DNA of 64,000 nucleotides, from the NCBI GenBank assembly GCA_965656715.1, contig CBFHLR010000014.1, positions 17,660 through 81,659 on the forward strand, read 5' to 3'. The stretch is from Coraliomargarita sp965656715 (GTDB taxonomy: Bacteria; Verrucomicrobiota; Verrucomicrobiia; Opitutales; Coraliomargaritaceae). The notes under the pieces are model-generated. The model was not told the DNA's origin. It saw only the letters and a program-made list of their open reading frames with translations, and did no database searches. Below, one piece after another: positions 53,801 through 61,120 of the stretch (its first letter is position 1; every line of letters starts with the position of its first letter). The translations under genes were made by a program, and so were the position numbers.

Positions 53801-54144
53801 ATACCGACGGTGACCGCTTGCCAAATTGGGCAGAATTCGCACTATCACTTAATGTGAGTGTTCCCGACTATGCCGTTGTTGGGCAGTCGATCGTAGAGGT
53901 GGGTGATGATCACTACTACCAATACGAGTTCTTGCGCAATAAGGAGGCTGTCGCACGCGGTTATGTCTTCACAGTTGAAGAAACCGATAATATGGTCTTC
54001 GACGGCACGGAGGCAGTGTTTGTCGGCACTGAAAGTGTAAGTGTCGATACAGAGCGGGTGTTCTACCGTTGCTCGAAGCCGATCAGCGAGCAAGACAAGT
54101 GCTTCTTCCGCCTAACGGTGAAAGAGCCTACTCCGAAGGAATAA
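44806..54144 (+). CDS. giant secreted metzincin-like protease with ~16 PPC-type repeats
   Basis: A 3112-residue, very acidic protein. An N-terminal TM or uncleaved signal (YLLLLVLVAIIAGVYLI, about 10-26) is followed by an acidic linker with DCAHC. The protease domain carries HEAGHAFGLSHD (His407, Glu408, His411, His417), the metzincin zinc site HExxHxxGxxHD. Residues about 536-660 form a first PPC-like domain, and about 665-790 a choice-of-anchor/ASH-like beta domain. From about 795 to 2960 there are 15 divergent repeats of 95-215 residues. Most open with a D-x-YEEND-like motif, carry DDDWY/F and end in YxIRVYGDNxxNxYxLxW, typical of pre-peptidase C-terminal domains. The C-terminus (TDGDRLPNWAEFALS...FFRLTV) is a Verrucomicrobia-style secretion/anchoring tail. 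It is predicted to be at the cell surface; the substrate is unknown. A terminator follows. Confidence 0.85.
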   Translation: MSVKKSSNKYLLLLVLVAIIAGVYLISSDKSPTSVPHDAKQPSSEQSAEVTSHETEVASNEEEEADHPSDCAHCLAASKPAVAPALLTSNPDVDYIFKELAALEDRIIAKETFDFLRGSKIGQTASVEIANQNYSGVIGVVRENHEFARTYAMALDNERGTLIVTTDGGGALRANILFTDDSRVVSIQELESKNGEEPSLLVYEAKISDIFCAAPDAVYTRTGIRSVSGQASHKALAAQSGKTLTPAAADFDVVALESLPGAEFVMYLDFDGEVVTNTLWNVWTVADTLDDFIDELDDEDFSDPNMLGQFPAIDAVPLPRADEAEWVELVWRRVVEDFAPFNINVTTDRAVFDAAAVDQRLHVVITETNTAAPGAGGVAYLHSFRNDSPIVWVFNDAETVCASTISHEAGHAFGLSHDSTPFVEYYGGHNDTYTPGWAPIMGAFFAEFPTFLDEVDQWSRGEYADATNFEDDILIIGDAIDPQLGIDPDFEDGFPTNLRGQSYYDLFHPNGADISNGFGIRVDDYSDFIGAGAGGFTLTHENELTATGLISTETDQDVFQFAVADGLIRAVVTPLDVESSYTEFASETSGANLAVDIQILNEFGNEVYTGTNAGSNELSSIIQGELVAGTYYLVVDGGARGEDPTTGFSDYASLGQYTIILETDLPPLGVLGGPKQTELVFEGNTGFDEGNGTDFGFITRSSEVLNRFLLDNLGEFSDISITSVVLESGTNFRLGSSLPLGVISPASLGRELTVIYDPSAAGVHTDKVIITYEAGETKVFEFNVRGTATQSANKDNYESNNRYDNAYNLNGVEDVWLSDYKGLAFFMSDYLDLYTFTAGPDDRLITIETAYDPTEGPIVFELRNSFASGDNGIELVSSATNGFLQFLIPENYPSKKFYILARQPDNGPINTIRKPYDLKWSAIPLPNGDDDFYEENDTLEDAFDLNGRNGTKLSEILGLGVSNDEDWYQITVEADPFARMLYVAAEFDNAQGNIDIQVFRENLLEGVSATTNDKEVVTLHYGVHLDDYAGEGNYTPAGNFLVMGVEPATYYIRVAGDFAGNSYDLTVETRRDDAYEVVNQSGTENDDRANAFPLGETILDEWLSNIDGVGTSADYLEGATADNFVNGPDADWYSFTLPDGANARQISLDFSSFDGGAMLFSIVDAAGRVLASTTDDIFGAGIITATNIQGNTFFINVIAESQISALSGYDFRVSYTSEPAFNEDVVEDNYEENDDFLELFSLRNNEGRFLSSLDGYGTQLDADWFEVFIPGNVSSIEVTLFHIAADGDMDLSFSNKEGPTRFVSSGGGDIETITWEDPIPGDYAITVTGENRGNFYNLLWDLTYTEDNYEENDTQTTAFDLTGFERRFLSKLDGTGIQKDEDWYRIRAEADTEELRAGVFFNHSEGDIDLGLYDAQGSLIARSITTDNNEIIEYPNPPAGDYFVRVYFGNAGNEYDFTWAALDADDLLQTERDDDLYEENDTEEDAFEILATRPRLSREDLGIAVLFDDDWFEIEIPDGNTGLRVECLFEDARGDIDFEVYDPLGFPLFVRDSNTDNELLVVNTPIPNGSYFIRVYGPALGNEYDLYWRAYLEDEYEENDVSADAYDITILLGAPLSDFAVPTLGDDDWYRFTVASATPFIKATLDYTDEDGAINFEILDSNFNVLATADSTDDTEIAFVEVNNGVHYIRVYGDNFYNPYDLTVEVVGDDIYEDNDVSVDAADITSIPSLNAAQLDDDWFKFSVTEANTFLNIILSFTHANGNIDLDVYRSTDLTTPIATSATDLNGESVSIQGDIGEYYIKVSGDNINPSYLLTWGVDLDDIYEQNDQLSDAADVTQQEGDLLEGIQFDDDWFEVLVPTERIKLTLELDFVHDEGDLNISVYDVDGNELYTVDTQTDDEILVVPVDPFAPDDVTYFVKVTGLGLGTVYTLTWQTSIEDNFEGEIGNNTFDTASEDLLNAEGQRISETIGYGGALDDDWYKVEIRPGDDGIVVEAFFIHSDDTNIDLELFNASGGSVARSVGFGNVERIHFDGAPGDYYLRVFGSSGENPYDLIWNSYVEDNLEIGVEAGATPQDPPDNDSPETPRGLLFADINAQTRGQHNLEFVILDEVTQLDEDWYVVQTTDDENIFTVDVSFEHAQGDIDVAVYERAPNPDFPAPDEPEFLYNLVAEAVTEDDNERIEIPDLPAGRYLICVYGYGILNPKVDPNWSFDPAADDYSSITDNDDPDGNSYYDFPNRRANARGLANTYTLQWISSSEDEFDEAPPSAGNLGVNDSIDSPAVPTLIDQFGIEDQDGIVDDVVRTITVPNGDGVPQDIDYNTVFEYPDLAQFDDDWFRFEVASQGVFFAAILYDVFHGDLDLTIYSPDGNPIASTAGLNRDLEAIRIPNFGTNVYFLKVEGNDLGVPYTLQITATEDDTFEENDNLAQADENANITDLIFRPETGDDPLPARFIQRDVDIFRVDIPEGNQVNLCVDVDLIDGVNGNVLLEVLDAQGNVLPAGYEQSGRSNVALPTYSAGVITPEANQTYYFRVTGDNLGFPYSLNWTVNNVDQYDHLGAAINLYGQQILSNDTFDTATELTRLRLEPPFDPNPRRIYLDAPRQGGRPPIHEFGFDYGLLGNLQLLIRNIPFDPFGHATQEADDWYSVQIPSWFRTQSTDRPQPVPIIKRIYSARLSVDIEFTHTEGDINLEVYDENDLTTPLGRSETANDRESLNISIDPTDEDLVYYIRVYGDNAANAYSLQWDFTDDDAYEEQEDNDPEDPATLENDTNDFIEKAFDLTNVDGASTQGQWLHEIEYLLDVNGDGNKLNDGGFTSTLGYGLQKRTDDWYAVVVSPGATDIEVECLFYSDNDTNYRYTPDNLDIDFEVYFLAGNDGDDATRDLRKPVLVGRSAQDTDDGLFIGEGDNERQLQDDITIAITEGPTAFETVDADGDGIPEGGIYFIRIYYDNRSHPYTFRWNDFVVDQDADDDIIEDYLTGNWDFVIPPEFDGDLPAAPYENTDGDRLPNWAEFALSLNVSVPDYAVVGQSIVEVGDDHYYQYEFLRNKEAVARGYVFTVEETDNMVFDGTEAVFVGTESVSVDTERVFYRCSKPISEQDKCFFRLTVKEPTPKE

Positions 54145-54161
54145 TTACTCATTGTTTCAGC

Positions 54162-54192
54162 AAGCCCGACTCGGTTTGAGTCGGGCTTTTTT
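54162..54192 (+). terminator. terminator after the giant protease gene
   Basis: An 11-bp stem AAGCCCGACTC / GAGTCGGGCTT with a five-base loop and following T-run, 18 bp after the stop codon. A standard intrinsic terminator. Confidence 0.88.
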
Positions 54193-54250
54193 GTGCCTGT
54201 ATATCTTATGTGAAGGGGCCTTGTGTTTTGTTCCAAACGGGTCTAGGTTG

Positions 54251-54574
54251 ATGCCTAATATGATCGATCTCGTTAAGAAAACAATGTTGGCTGGCGTAGG
54301 TCTGGCCGTCGTGACTAAGGACAAGGTGCTGGAGTCACTCGATGAACTGGTGGAAAAGGGCAAGCTGACCAAAGAGGAAGCGGCCGCGATGTCTGAAAAG
54401 ATTGTCGAAGAGGGCAAAACCGAAACCGAGAAGGCCAAGGTCGAAGCGAGCAAGCTCTTCAACGAAATGCTGCACCGCGCCAATGTGGTGACCAAAGATC
54501 AATACGATGCCTTAGCGGCTCGCGTGACTGATCTGGAGGGGAAATTACACCAGCACTTTCCGAACGAAGATTAA
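54251..54574 (+). CDS. small phasin-like helical protein
   Basis: A 107-residue protein. The open frame extends upstream through the preceding terminator to 54152, which is not credible as coding. The ATG at 54251 (MPNMIDLVKKTMLAGVG) is preferred, with a second ATG at 54260 possible. A short hydrophobic helix (MLAGVGLAVVTKDKV) leads into a Lys/Glu-rich helix (LVEKGKLTKEEAAAMSEKIVEEGKTE...) and a C-terminal coiled coil (YDALAARVTDLEGKLHQ). This matches small phasin-family/PHA-granule regulator-like proteins. No PHA synthase is in the window, so the role is open. It is followed by an inverted-repeat element, then a ubiB-like gene. Confidence 0.7.
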   Translation: MPNMIDLVKKTMLAGVGLAVVTKDKVLESLDELVEKGKLTKEEAAAMSEKIVEEGKTETEKAKVEASKLFNEMLHRANVVTKDQYDALAARVTDLEGKLHQHFPNED

Positions 54575-54644
54575 CTACGAAAGGCACGAAAAGCGCGAAA
54601 CCTAGTTTTCTGATACCTTTCGTGTCTTTCGCGTTTTTCGTAGT
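54574..54644. repeat. inverted repeat, ACTACGAAA family
   Basis: Two 27-bp arms in opposite orientation, ACTACGAAAGGCACGAA... at 54574-54600 and its imperfect complement ending CGTTTTTCGTAGT at 54618-54644. They contain repeated CGAAA units (GGCACGAAAAGCGCGAAA). The element fills the space between the phasin-like and ubiB-like genes and could fold into a long RNA hairpin. It looks like a dispersed intergenic repeat rather than a simple terminator. Confidence 0.7.
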
Positions 54645-54668
54645 AATCTTTCTTTAGCTGTCATTGCT

Positions 54669-56302
54669 TTGAAGCCGTTTAACTATTTGTCCAACGCGGT
54701 GCGTGCGCCGGAGATTGTGGCGATCTTGGTGCGTTGGGGGTTTGAGGATTTGTTGCTGCAACTGGATACGCCGCAGTTCTTGTTGAAGAATTTGGTGCGG
54801 CGACGGGTGACGGATCTCACGCCGTATGAGCGGGTGCGCAATGCGGTGGAAGAGCTCGGCCCGATCTTCGTAAAATTTGGCCAGATCCTGAGCACGCGCC
54901 CGGATCGCCTGCCAGAGCCTTTGGTGATGGAGCTGAAGAAGCTGCGTAGCCAAGTCGAACCGCAGGATTATGAAGTGATCGAGCCCGTGCTGCTGAAGGA
55001 GCTTGGCGGGCCGATTGAAGATGTCTTTGAAGGCTTTGAGAAAAAGCCTTTTGCTGCGGGTTCGCTCGGGCAGGTCTATAAGGCAACCTTGCGCGCAACG
55101 GGCGAAACCGTAGCGGTGAAAGTGCAACGTGCGGAGATCCACAAAACGGTTTCTTCAGATTTGGAGATCATCGGCTGGTTTGCACGTCAGCTACACACTC
55201 GAGTAGAAGAGCTGCGTCCGTATAATTTACCAGCCTTGGTGAATGAGGCGGAGAAGCGTCTCCAAGAAGAGTTGGATTTTCGTAATGAGGCAGACAACGC
55301 CGAGATCTTTCGCGCCTTGAATCCGGATCAGGAGCGTGTGTTTGCGCCAAAGGTTCATGCGGCTTACACCACGCGTCGTCTACTCGTCACTGAGTGGATT
55401 GAGGGTTGTTCGCCGGAGTCGGCAACGCTGACTCCTGAGGAGGGCAGAGAGCTGGCGCAGTTGGGGGGGAAGTCGGTCTTCGATCAAATCGTGGGTTCAG
55501 GCTTCTTTCATTCGGACCCGCATACCGGCAATATGCTGATCACTCCCGGCAAGCGCATCTGCTTGTTGGATTGGGGGCAGGCGGGGCAGATCACGCAGGA
55601 GATGCGTTACTTGTTGGTGGATTTCTTTGCGGCCATCACTTCGCGCAGTCCTGAGAAAGTGATTCGTGTAGCTGAGCGGATGAGTGTGAGCAATCGGCGC
55701 ATTGACCGTCGCCGTTTAGAGAAGGAAGTCGCCTACTTGCTAAACAAGTATCGCGAGTATGGCCCAGCGGGAACCAAGATGGGCACGGTTGGGCTGGAGA
55801 TGTTGTTTGTGTTTGGCACGAACGGGATTTCGGTGCCGCCGGACTATGCCTTGCTGTCTAAGGCGGTGCTCTGTGTGGAAGAAGCGGCACGCACGCTGGA
55901 CCCTCAGTTTGATATTCAGAGCACGGCGCGGCCTTTCTTGGAAAAGTTGAGTAAGGAGCGCTGGAGCCCGTCGAACGTGGCGCGCCAATCGCTCTATCCT
56001 GTGCTCTCTGTGCTTCGCAATCTCCAGCAGATCCCAGAACAGATGCAGCGCATCCTCGAGCGGGTGGAAGATGAGGATATTCGGATTAATATGCACCATG
56101 CTGGCACGGAAAATTTGGAGGAGACCTTTAATGCTTCGATGAACCGATTGACGGTGGGTATCATTATCGGCTCGCTGTTGATCGGGTCGTCTTTGATTAT
56201 TACCACAGGCGTAAAGCCCTTGTTGTGGGGCTATCCGGCGATCGGAATTCTTGGGTTCTTGGTCTCCGGTATGCTTGGGATGTATATTGTGATCTCGACA
56301 CT
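54669..56302 (+). CDS. UbiB/ABC1-family atypical kinase (3' end in gap)
   Basis: About 545 residues before the gap. Signature KxGQ motif in ELGPIFVKFGQILSTRPD, Ala-rich loop AAGSLGQVYKA, conserved Lys in VAVKVQR, catalytic loop FFHSDPHTGNML and metal-binding LLDWGQAGQI, all typical of UbiB/ADCK kinases that support ubiquinone or other isoprenoid-lipid synthesis. Two C-terminal TM helices (TVGIIIGSLLIGSSLIITTG; YPAIGILGFLVSGMLGMYIVI) lead into the N gap, where the stop codon must lie. The frame continues past the gap only as antisense of the FIST gene. The start is a TTG at 54669. Which quinone it serves is unknown. Confidence 0.88.
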
Positions 56303-56402
56303 NNNNNNNNNNNNNNNNNNNNNNNNNNNNNNNNNNNNNNNNNNNNNNNNNNNNNNNNNNNNNNNNNNNNNNNNNNNNNNNNNNNNNNNNNNNNNNNNNN
56401 NN
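56303..56402. other. assembly gap at the ubiB/FIST convergence
   Basis: A run of 100 N. It hides the last residues of the ubiB-like gene (+) and the C-terminus of the FIST gene (-), plus any terminator between these convergent genes. Frames that appear to run through it are not real. Confidence 0.95.
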
Positions 56403-57550
56403 AGTCGGGTTCTGCCATCGACTTGTCCGAACTCGCCGTTGCAAAACACTCCGGCGATCGGAAGTTGGGGGAGTGCGTCTTGTATGAGTTCGACATCGTG
56501 ATTGGGCACGCCGTAAAGCGAGGTGCCACGGCCGATACAATCGCACAAGCAGGCGCCCAGTATTTCGCCATCGCCGATGCGTTGGCGGATCGCTGCGAGT
56601 TGTTGTGAGAAGTCGGCTTCGGCGACTTTCGCATCGCGGATTTGAAATTGCAGGTTTTGGCCGATACGTAGCGGCGTTGCAATGGCGACAGAGCCGGTCT
56701 TGGGGTCGATCGCTGCGAGGTTGCGCACGAGGAAGTCACCATTCTCGAACTTGGGTTTATACTCGTCCATCACTAGTCCGATGAAGACGTTGCCGTGCGC
56801 TTGCTTCTGTTCTTGTTGAGTCATGCCTTCGAGTGTGTCTCGAAGCACCTCAAGGATGGGGCGGTTGCCTATTTCGTGAATGATGTTGCGTTCGGCCTGA
56901 GTGATGACCCAAGGGTGGCCTATGGGCCGGCAGCCATTCGAAGTGATTGGTTCCAAGGTGACTTCGCCCTCAAAGCCAAGCGCGACGGCGCCGTCGCTGC
57001 TGGAGTGTCCGTTGAAGAACAATGTGGTCTGTGGGGAGTCGAGTGTTGCGCTGGCAAAACCGCCGAGTGTGACGCGCCCGCCTGTGGCAGCATCCCAATC
57101 TTTCAGCCAGTCCTCGTATCCGATACTTTCGGGTGAGGCGAAGAGGAGCCAAGAGTTGATCGCTTTGCGTTCGGGCCCGAGTGCTTGGCGAATGGTATCG
57201 CTTCCTTGGTTAGGTTGAAAGCTGTCGGCGGTCAGGTGTCTTGCATGCACTTTGGTGTTAGGAAGGTGATAGAGTGCGACGCTGAAGCCGGATTCGTTCT
57301 CGATCTCGTTTTGATTGGCGATGACCGCACTGCCGGTGCAGCCGATGACGTTGCTGACTTGGCCGTCGATTCGAACGATTTCCATAACTTCCTGCATCGA
57401 ATCCACACATTCGACGGAGCAGAATACTAGGGCGAAGCTGGCTGGGCCTGCTAACTGTTTACGTTGTCTGTTAGCCCATTGCTGAACCTCGCTTTCGTTG
57501 ATGGGGGCAGGGAAGTGAGTGACGACGCAGTGCTTAATAGGTTCTGGCAT
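56403..57550 (-). CDS. FIST-domain sensor protein (3' end in gap)
   Basis: About 382 residues from the ATG at 57550 to the gap. A FIST_N domain (about 30-230: FALVFCSVECVDSMQEVMEIVR, NVIGCTGSAVIANQNEIE, GRVTLGGFASATL) is followed by a FIST_C domain (about 240-380: NVFIGLVMDEYKP, ILGACLCDCIGRGTSLYG, PIAGVFCNGEFGQVDGRTR). The usual C-terminal strand lies in the gap. FIST proteins are soluble sensors linked to histidine kinases; NosP members bind haem and sense nitric oxide. The divergent histidine-kinase gene 76 bp away supports a signalling role. Ligand unknown; the gene is cytosolic, with no TM or signal peptide. Confidence 0.85.
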
Positions 57551-57626
57551 GTAGGAAAGGAAGTCCGATAAGTAGTTGCTCCTTTGATACAGATGATCAG
57601 GATAAATGTGAACGCTAAATTGAAAT

Positions 57627-58787
57627 ATGGACTCGGATTTCGGAGACAGCGCATTGGCACAGGATGGTTTGGACGCGCCAGTGTGCTTGAAAGCTGCGTT
57701 TCAGCTGATCGATGTGGGGCATTGGGTGTGGGATTTTGAGCAACATTTATATTTGGATGTAAAATGCTGCCGAATTCTCGGGCTGGATGAGGGCTATCGG
57801 ACGTGGAGCTTGGCCGATTTCTTGGTATGTTTGGACGAGCGGCATCATGAATGGTTGCTGGATGTATTTGATGCGGTGTTGGCAGAGCGGCAGGAACTGC
57901 GGACAGAGCTCGACTTTGAAGACCGGGAAGGGACTTTGGATTTGCGCGGTGTGTTATGTGAGCTGTCGGGACGGCGCAAAGTAATCGCCGGGACAATGGC
58001 TTTGGTGAAGACGACATCCGGCAACGAGTTAGAACGTCAGCAGGAATTGGAAGCTTCAGTTGAACAGTTACGGGAGTCGAATTCAGAGCTTCAAAGCTTC
58101 GCTTCGGTGGCGTCACATGACTTACGCGAACCGCTACGGATGATCAGTAGTTATCTGCGACTGTTGCAGGAGCGTTCTCCCGAGGCCTTGGATACGCGGG
58201 CACAGCGCTATATCAATTACGCCTGTGAAGGTGCGGATCGGATGCGGACCACCATTGAGGACTTGCTCTCCTATGCGCGCCTTGGAAATCAACAGGCGGA
58301 ACTGGAGCCACTCAGTGTTGACCAGATATTTGAGGATGTGGTGGACAATCTGGGAGCGAGCATACGTAGTTTGAATGCCAATGTGACAGTCGATATTGAT
58401 CAATCGCCCGTCATTCTTGGCGATCGACCACGCTTGGTGCGGCTGTTTCAAAATCTGGTCGCGAATGCCATAAAGTTTCATAAGGGCGATGCTGAGCGTC
58501 GTGTCGCGATACGCTTTGAGTCTGGGCTAAGGCATAATTTGCCGGACCACTGGGTCGTGCAAATTCAGGACAACGGGATTGGTATCGATCCGGACCATGT
58601 GGACTTGCTGTTTAACGTCTTTCAGCGCCTGAATACCCGTGATGAGTTTGATGGCTCTGGAATTGGGCTGGCGGTGTGCAAGAAGATCGTTGAGCAGCAC
58701 GATGGCCGGATCTGGCTGAAGTCTGAGGTCGGCGCGGGGAGCACCTTCTACGTTGCTTTGAAGAAGGCACAAAACCTACCGGACTAA
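57627..58787 (+). CDS. cytosolic PAS-like/HisKA sensor histidine kinase
   Basis: A 386-residue soluble kinase. The N-terminal ~130 residues look PAS-like (AAFQLIDVGHWVWDFEQHLYLDVKCCRILGL). A linker coiled coil (ELERQQELEASVEQLRESNSEL) leads to HisKA with phospho-acceptor His164 in SVASHDLREPLRMIS, then HATPase_c (NLVANAIKFH; DNGIGIDPDHVDLLF; GSGIGLAVCKKIVEQHDG). The HisKA subtype resembles phytochrome-type kinases that pair with Rcp1-like receivers, and the next gene begins with such a receiver. There are no TM helices, so the signal is intracellular, plausibly from the divergent FIST protein. Confidence 0.9.
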   Translation: MDSDFGDSALAQDGLDAPVCLKAAFQLIDVGHWVWDFEQHLYLDVKCCRILGLDEGYRTWSLADFLVCLDERHHEWLLDVFDAVLAERQELRTELDFEDREGTLDLRGVLCELSGRRKVIAGTMALVKTTSGNELERQQELEASVEQLRESNSELQSFASVASHDLREPLRMISSYLRLLQERSPEALDTRAQRYINYACEGADRMRTTIEDLLSYARLGNQQAELEPLSVDQIFEDVVDNLGASIRSLNANVTVDIDQSPVILGDRPRLVRLFQNLVANAIKFHKGDAERRVAIRFESGLRHNLPDHWVVQIQDNGIGIDPDHVDLLFNVFQRLNTRDEFDGSGIGLAVCKKIVEQHDGRIWLKSEVGAGSTFYVALKKAQNLPD

Positions 58788-58837
58788 TTGATTGATTTGT
58801 CCCTCGGAATCGCGCTTTTTAGGAGTTCGACCCTACT

Positions 58838-61117
58838 ATGCCTGACACGCCTAAAGAATATCTGGATATCTTGTTGTTTGAGGACAATGCCGCGGATGCG
58901 GACCTCGTGGATGAGTATCTTGAGTTGTCTAAATTGAACTGCGATCTAGTGCAGGTGAAGCGACTCGCAGAGGGGCTCCAGCTACTGAGAAAGACCTCGT
59001 TCGATGTGGTGTTGCTCGACTTGTCGTTGCCGGATAGTCGTGGGATCGAGACGCTCGAGAGCGTAGCAGAGGTCATTGATGACGAAGTGATCATCGTGCT
59101 CACGGGGGCAGATGATGAAAAGCTATCGCTGGATACGCTCAAGCGAGGTGCTCAGGACTATCTCTACAAGGATAAGTTAAGTGGTGAGATTCTTGGGCGT
59201 TCGATTCGGTATTCGCTGGAGCGTGCGGGTATGATTAACCGCATTGAGGCACATAATCGCGAGACCAAGCATCGGGAGGCCCTGTTGCAGCGTGTGTTTG
59301 ATGCGAACATTGATGCGATGCTCATCTTGACCGATGAGTGTGAGATTAAGTTTTCAAACCCTGCGGCTGGTAAGCTACTGGATGCAGACCCGAAAGCATT
59401 GGTGGGGGAGATTTTTCCCTTCAGTGTCGAGTCTGGCCAACAGTCAGAATTGGAGATCCCCGGGCCGAGGGACACGAACCGTCTGGTTGAACTGCATGCC
59501 GTCGATTTGGTATGGAAGGGCGAGAGCTCGATGTTGGTGGTGCTGCGTGATATTACCGAGTATCGGGCCGCACAACAGGCGCTGAAGTTGGAGAAAGGCC
59601 ATCTGGACGTGATTTTTGATTCAATCGCGGATGCGGTGATTGTCAGTAATGCGAATGGTCTGGTTGAACGCATGAACCCTGAAGCCGCTCGACTGATTGG
59701 TGTTCCGAATGAGGCTGCATGTGGGAAACCGCTGAACGAAGTGCTTAAGCTCAAGCACCCAGAAAGCGGCAAAGTCATTGAAAATCCATCCAAGGTTTTC
59801 TTGAGCGTCAAATCTGAGATACCTGCGGATGAGTGGGACTGCCCCCTGCTCTGTGAGGGAGGTGGAGAAACTTTGGTGAATGTGCAGATGCGCCGTATTG
59901 AGGAGTTTGCGCCTCAAGGTCATGTGATCGTCTTTCGTGATATTACTCAGCACAAAGAGCGAGAGGACCAACTCTATCGGGCAGAGAAGATGCAGTCGAT
60001 TAGCCAGCTCGCAGGAGGTATTGCACACGATTTCAATAACATGCTGACAGCGATTCTGGGTAATATCTCAGTTGCCCGTATGGGGCTGGGAGAAAGCCAT
60101 CCGGAGGCTGAGAAACTTGTGTCGGCTGAGAAAGCTGCGCTGCAGGCTCGTAGTCTGACTCAGCAGCTGCTTACCTTTTCTAAGGGCGGTGAGCCGATTA
60201 CGGAAGCGACGACCATTGATCAATTGGTTGAGGACTGTGCACAGTTCCTTTTGCGCGGTTCGAAGGTAAAGTGTGAGCTTTATAAAGATGAGAGTCTTCG
60301 CCCAGTTGAGGTGGATCGAGGACAGATCGCCCAAGTGGTGAATAACCTCATCATTAATGCAAACCAAGCGATGCCCGAGGGCGGTGTCTTGCAGGTCTCT
60401 TTGAGGAATGTGAAGGTTGCTGCCAATCAGCTACCTTCGTTGCATGGAGGGCGTTACGTGTGCATTTCAGTCAAGGATCAGGGCACAGGTATCGATCCGG
60501 AGCACATTAATCGAATTTTTGATCCGTATTTCACCACCAAAGAAGAAGGGAACGGCTTGGGCCTCGCATCTTGCTTTAGCATTGTGCGCAATCACCAGGG
60601 CGTCATCACTGTGGATTCCACCTTGGGCGAGGGATCTGAGTTCCGAGTCTACCTGCCGGAGGCAGAGGAGGTGCAGTCTGAGCCAGTGATTGAGGACGAA
60701 AAGAGTGAGGAAGCCCGTGACCAAATTCATCATGGCAGTGGCCGTATTCTAGTGATGGACGATATGGAGGCGATGATGATGGTTGCCGGTGAAATCCTTG
60801 GAATGCTGGGTTACGAAGTGACGCTCACAGCTGATGGCGAGGAGGCCATTGAGGTTTACAAGGAAGCCAAAGAATCGGGTAATCCATTCCTCGCGTGTGT
60901 TTTTGACCTTACGGTCCCAGGTGGGATGGGCGGCGAGGAAGCCTGTCAGATCCTACGTGAGTATGATCCGGACATGATTGTGATCGCGTCCAGTGGCTAC
61001 ACTACCTCAAACGCTATGTCTGACTTTAAGTCTGCTGGCTTTGATGCGGTGGTTCCTAAGCCGTATCGTATTAAGGAGATGAGCTCTGCATTGCACGAGC
61101 TACTCAGCCAGTCGTAA
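58838..61117 (+). CDS. hybrid histidine kinase with receivers at both ends
   Basis: A 759-residue soluble hybrid kinase. N-terminal Rcp1-like receiver (about 9-125; LLFEDNAADADLVDEYL, phospho-acceptor Asp61 in VVLLDLSLPD). Two PAS regions follow (about 150-240 and 255-375; LDVIFDSIADAVIVSNANGLV). HisKA with His397 in LAGGIAHDFNNMLTAILGN. HATPase_c (NANQAMPEGG; DQGTGIDPEHINRIFDPYF; GNGLGLASCFSIV). C-terminal receiver with Asp690 (CVFDLTVPGGMGG). The NtrB-like HDFNN box marks its kinase type. An AGGAG sequence precedes the ATG, 50 bp after the first kinase. It probably acts as a phosphorelay with that kinase. No DNA-binding output domain is in the window. Confidence 0.92.
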   Translation: MPDTPKEYLDILLFEDNAADADLVDEYLELSKLNCDLVQVKRLAEGLQLLRKTSFDVVLLDLSLPDSRGIETLESVAEVIDDEVIIVLTGADDEKLSLDTLKRGAQDYLYKDKLSGEILGRSIRYSLERAGMINRIEAHNRETKHREALLQRVFDANIDAMLILTDECEIKFSNPAAGKLLDADPKALVGEIFPFSVESGQQSELEIPGPRDTNRLVELHAVDLVWKGESSMLVVLRDITEYRAAQQALKLEKGHLDVIFDSIADAVIVSNANGLVERMNPEAARLIGVPNEAACGKPLNEVLKLKHPESGKVIENPSKVFLSVKSEIPADEWDCPLLCEGGGETLVNVQMRRIEEFAPQGHVIVFRDITQHKEREDQLYRAEKMQSISQLAGGIAHDFNNMLTAILGNISVARMGLGESHPEAEKLVSAEKAALQARSLTQQLLTFSKGGEPITEATTIDQLVEDCAQFLLRGSKVKCELYKDESLRPVEVDRGQIAQVVNNLIINANQAMPEGGVLQVSLRNVKVAANQLPSLHGGRYVCISVKDQGTGIDPEHINRIFDPYFTTKEEGNGLGLASCFSIVRNHQGVITVDSTLGEGSEFRVYLPEAEEVQSEPVIEDEKSEEARDQIHHGSGRILVMDDMEAMMMVAGEILGMLGYEVTLTADGEEAIEVYKEAKESGNPFLACVFDLTVPGGMGGEEACQILREYDPDMIVIASSGYTTSNAMSDFKSAGFDAVVPKPYRIKEMSSALHELLSQS

Positions 61118-61120
61118 GGC

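Noticed and set aside
54152..54250. N-terminal extension of the phasin-like protein
   Set aside because: It would translate the intrinsic terminator hairpin of the preceding gene. The ATG at 54251 gives a normal small protein.
56231..56302. FIST reading frame continuing left of the gap
   Set aside because: That part is antisense to the UbiB TM helices; the true FIST C-terminus must be inside the gap.
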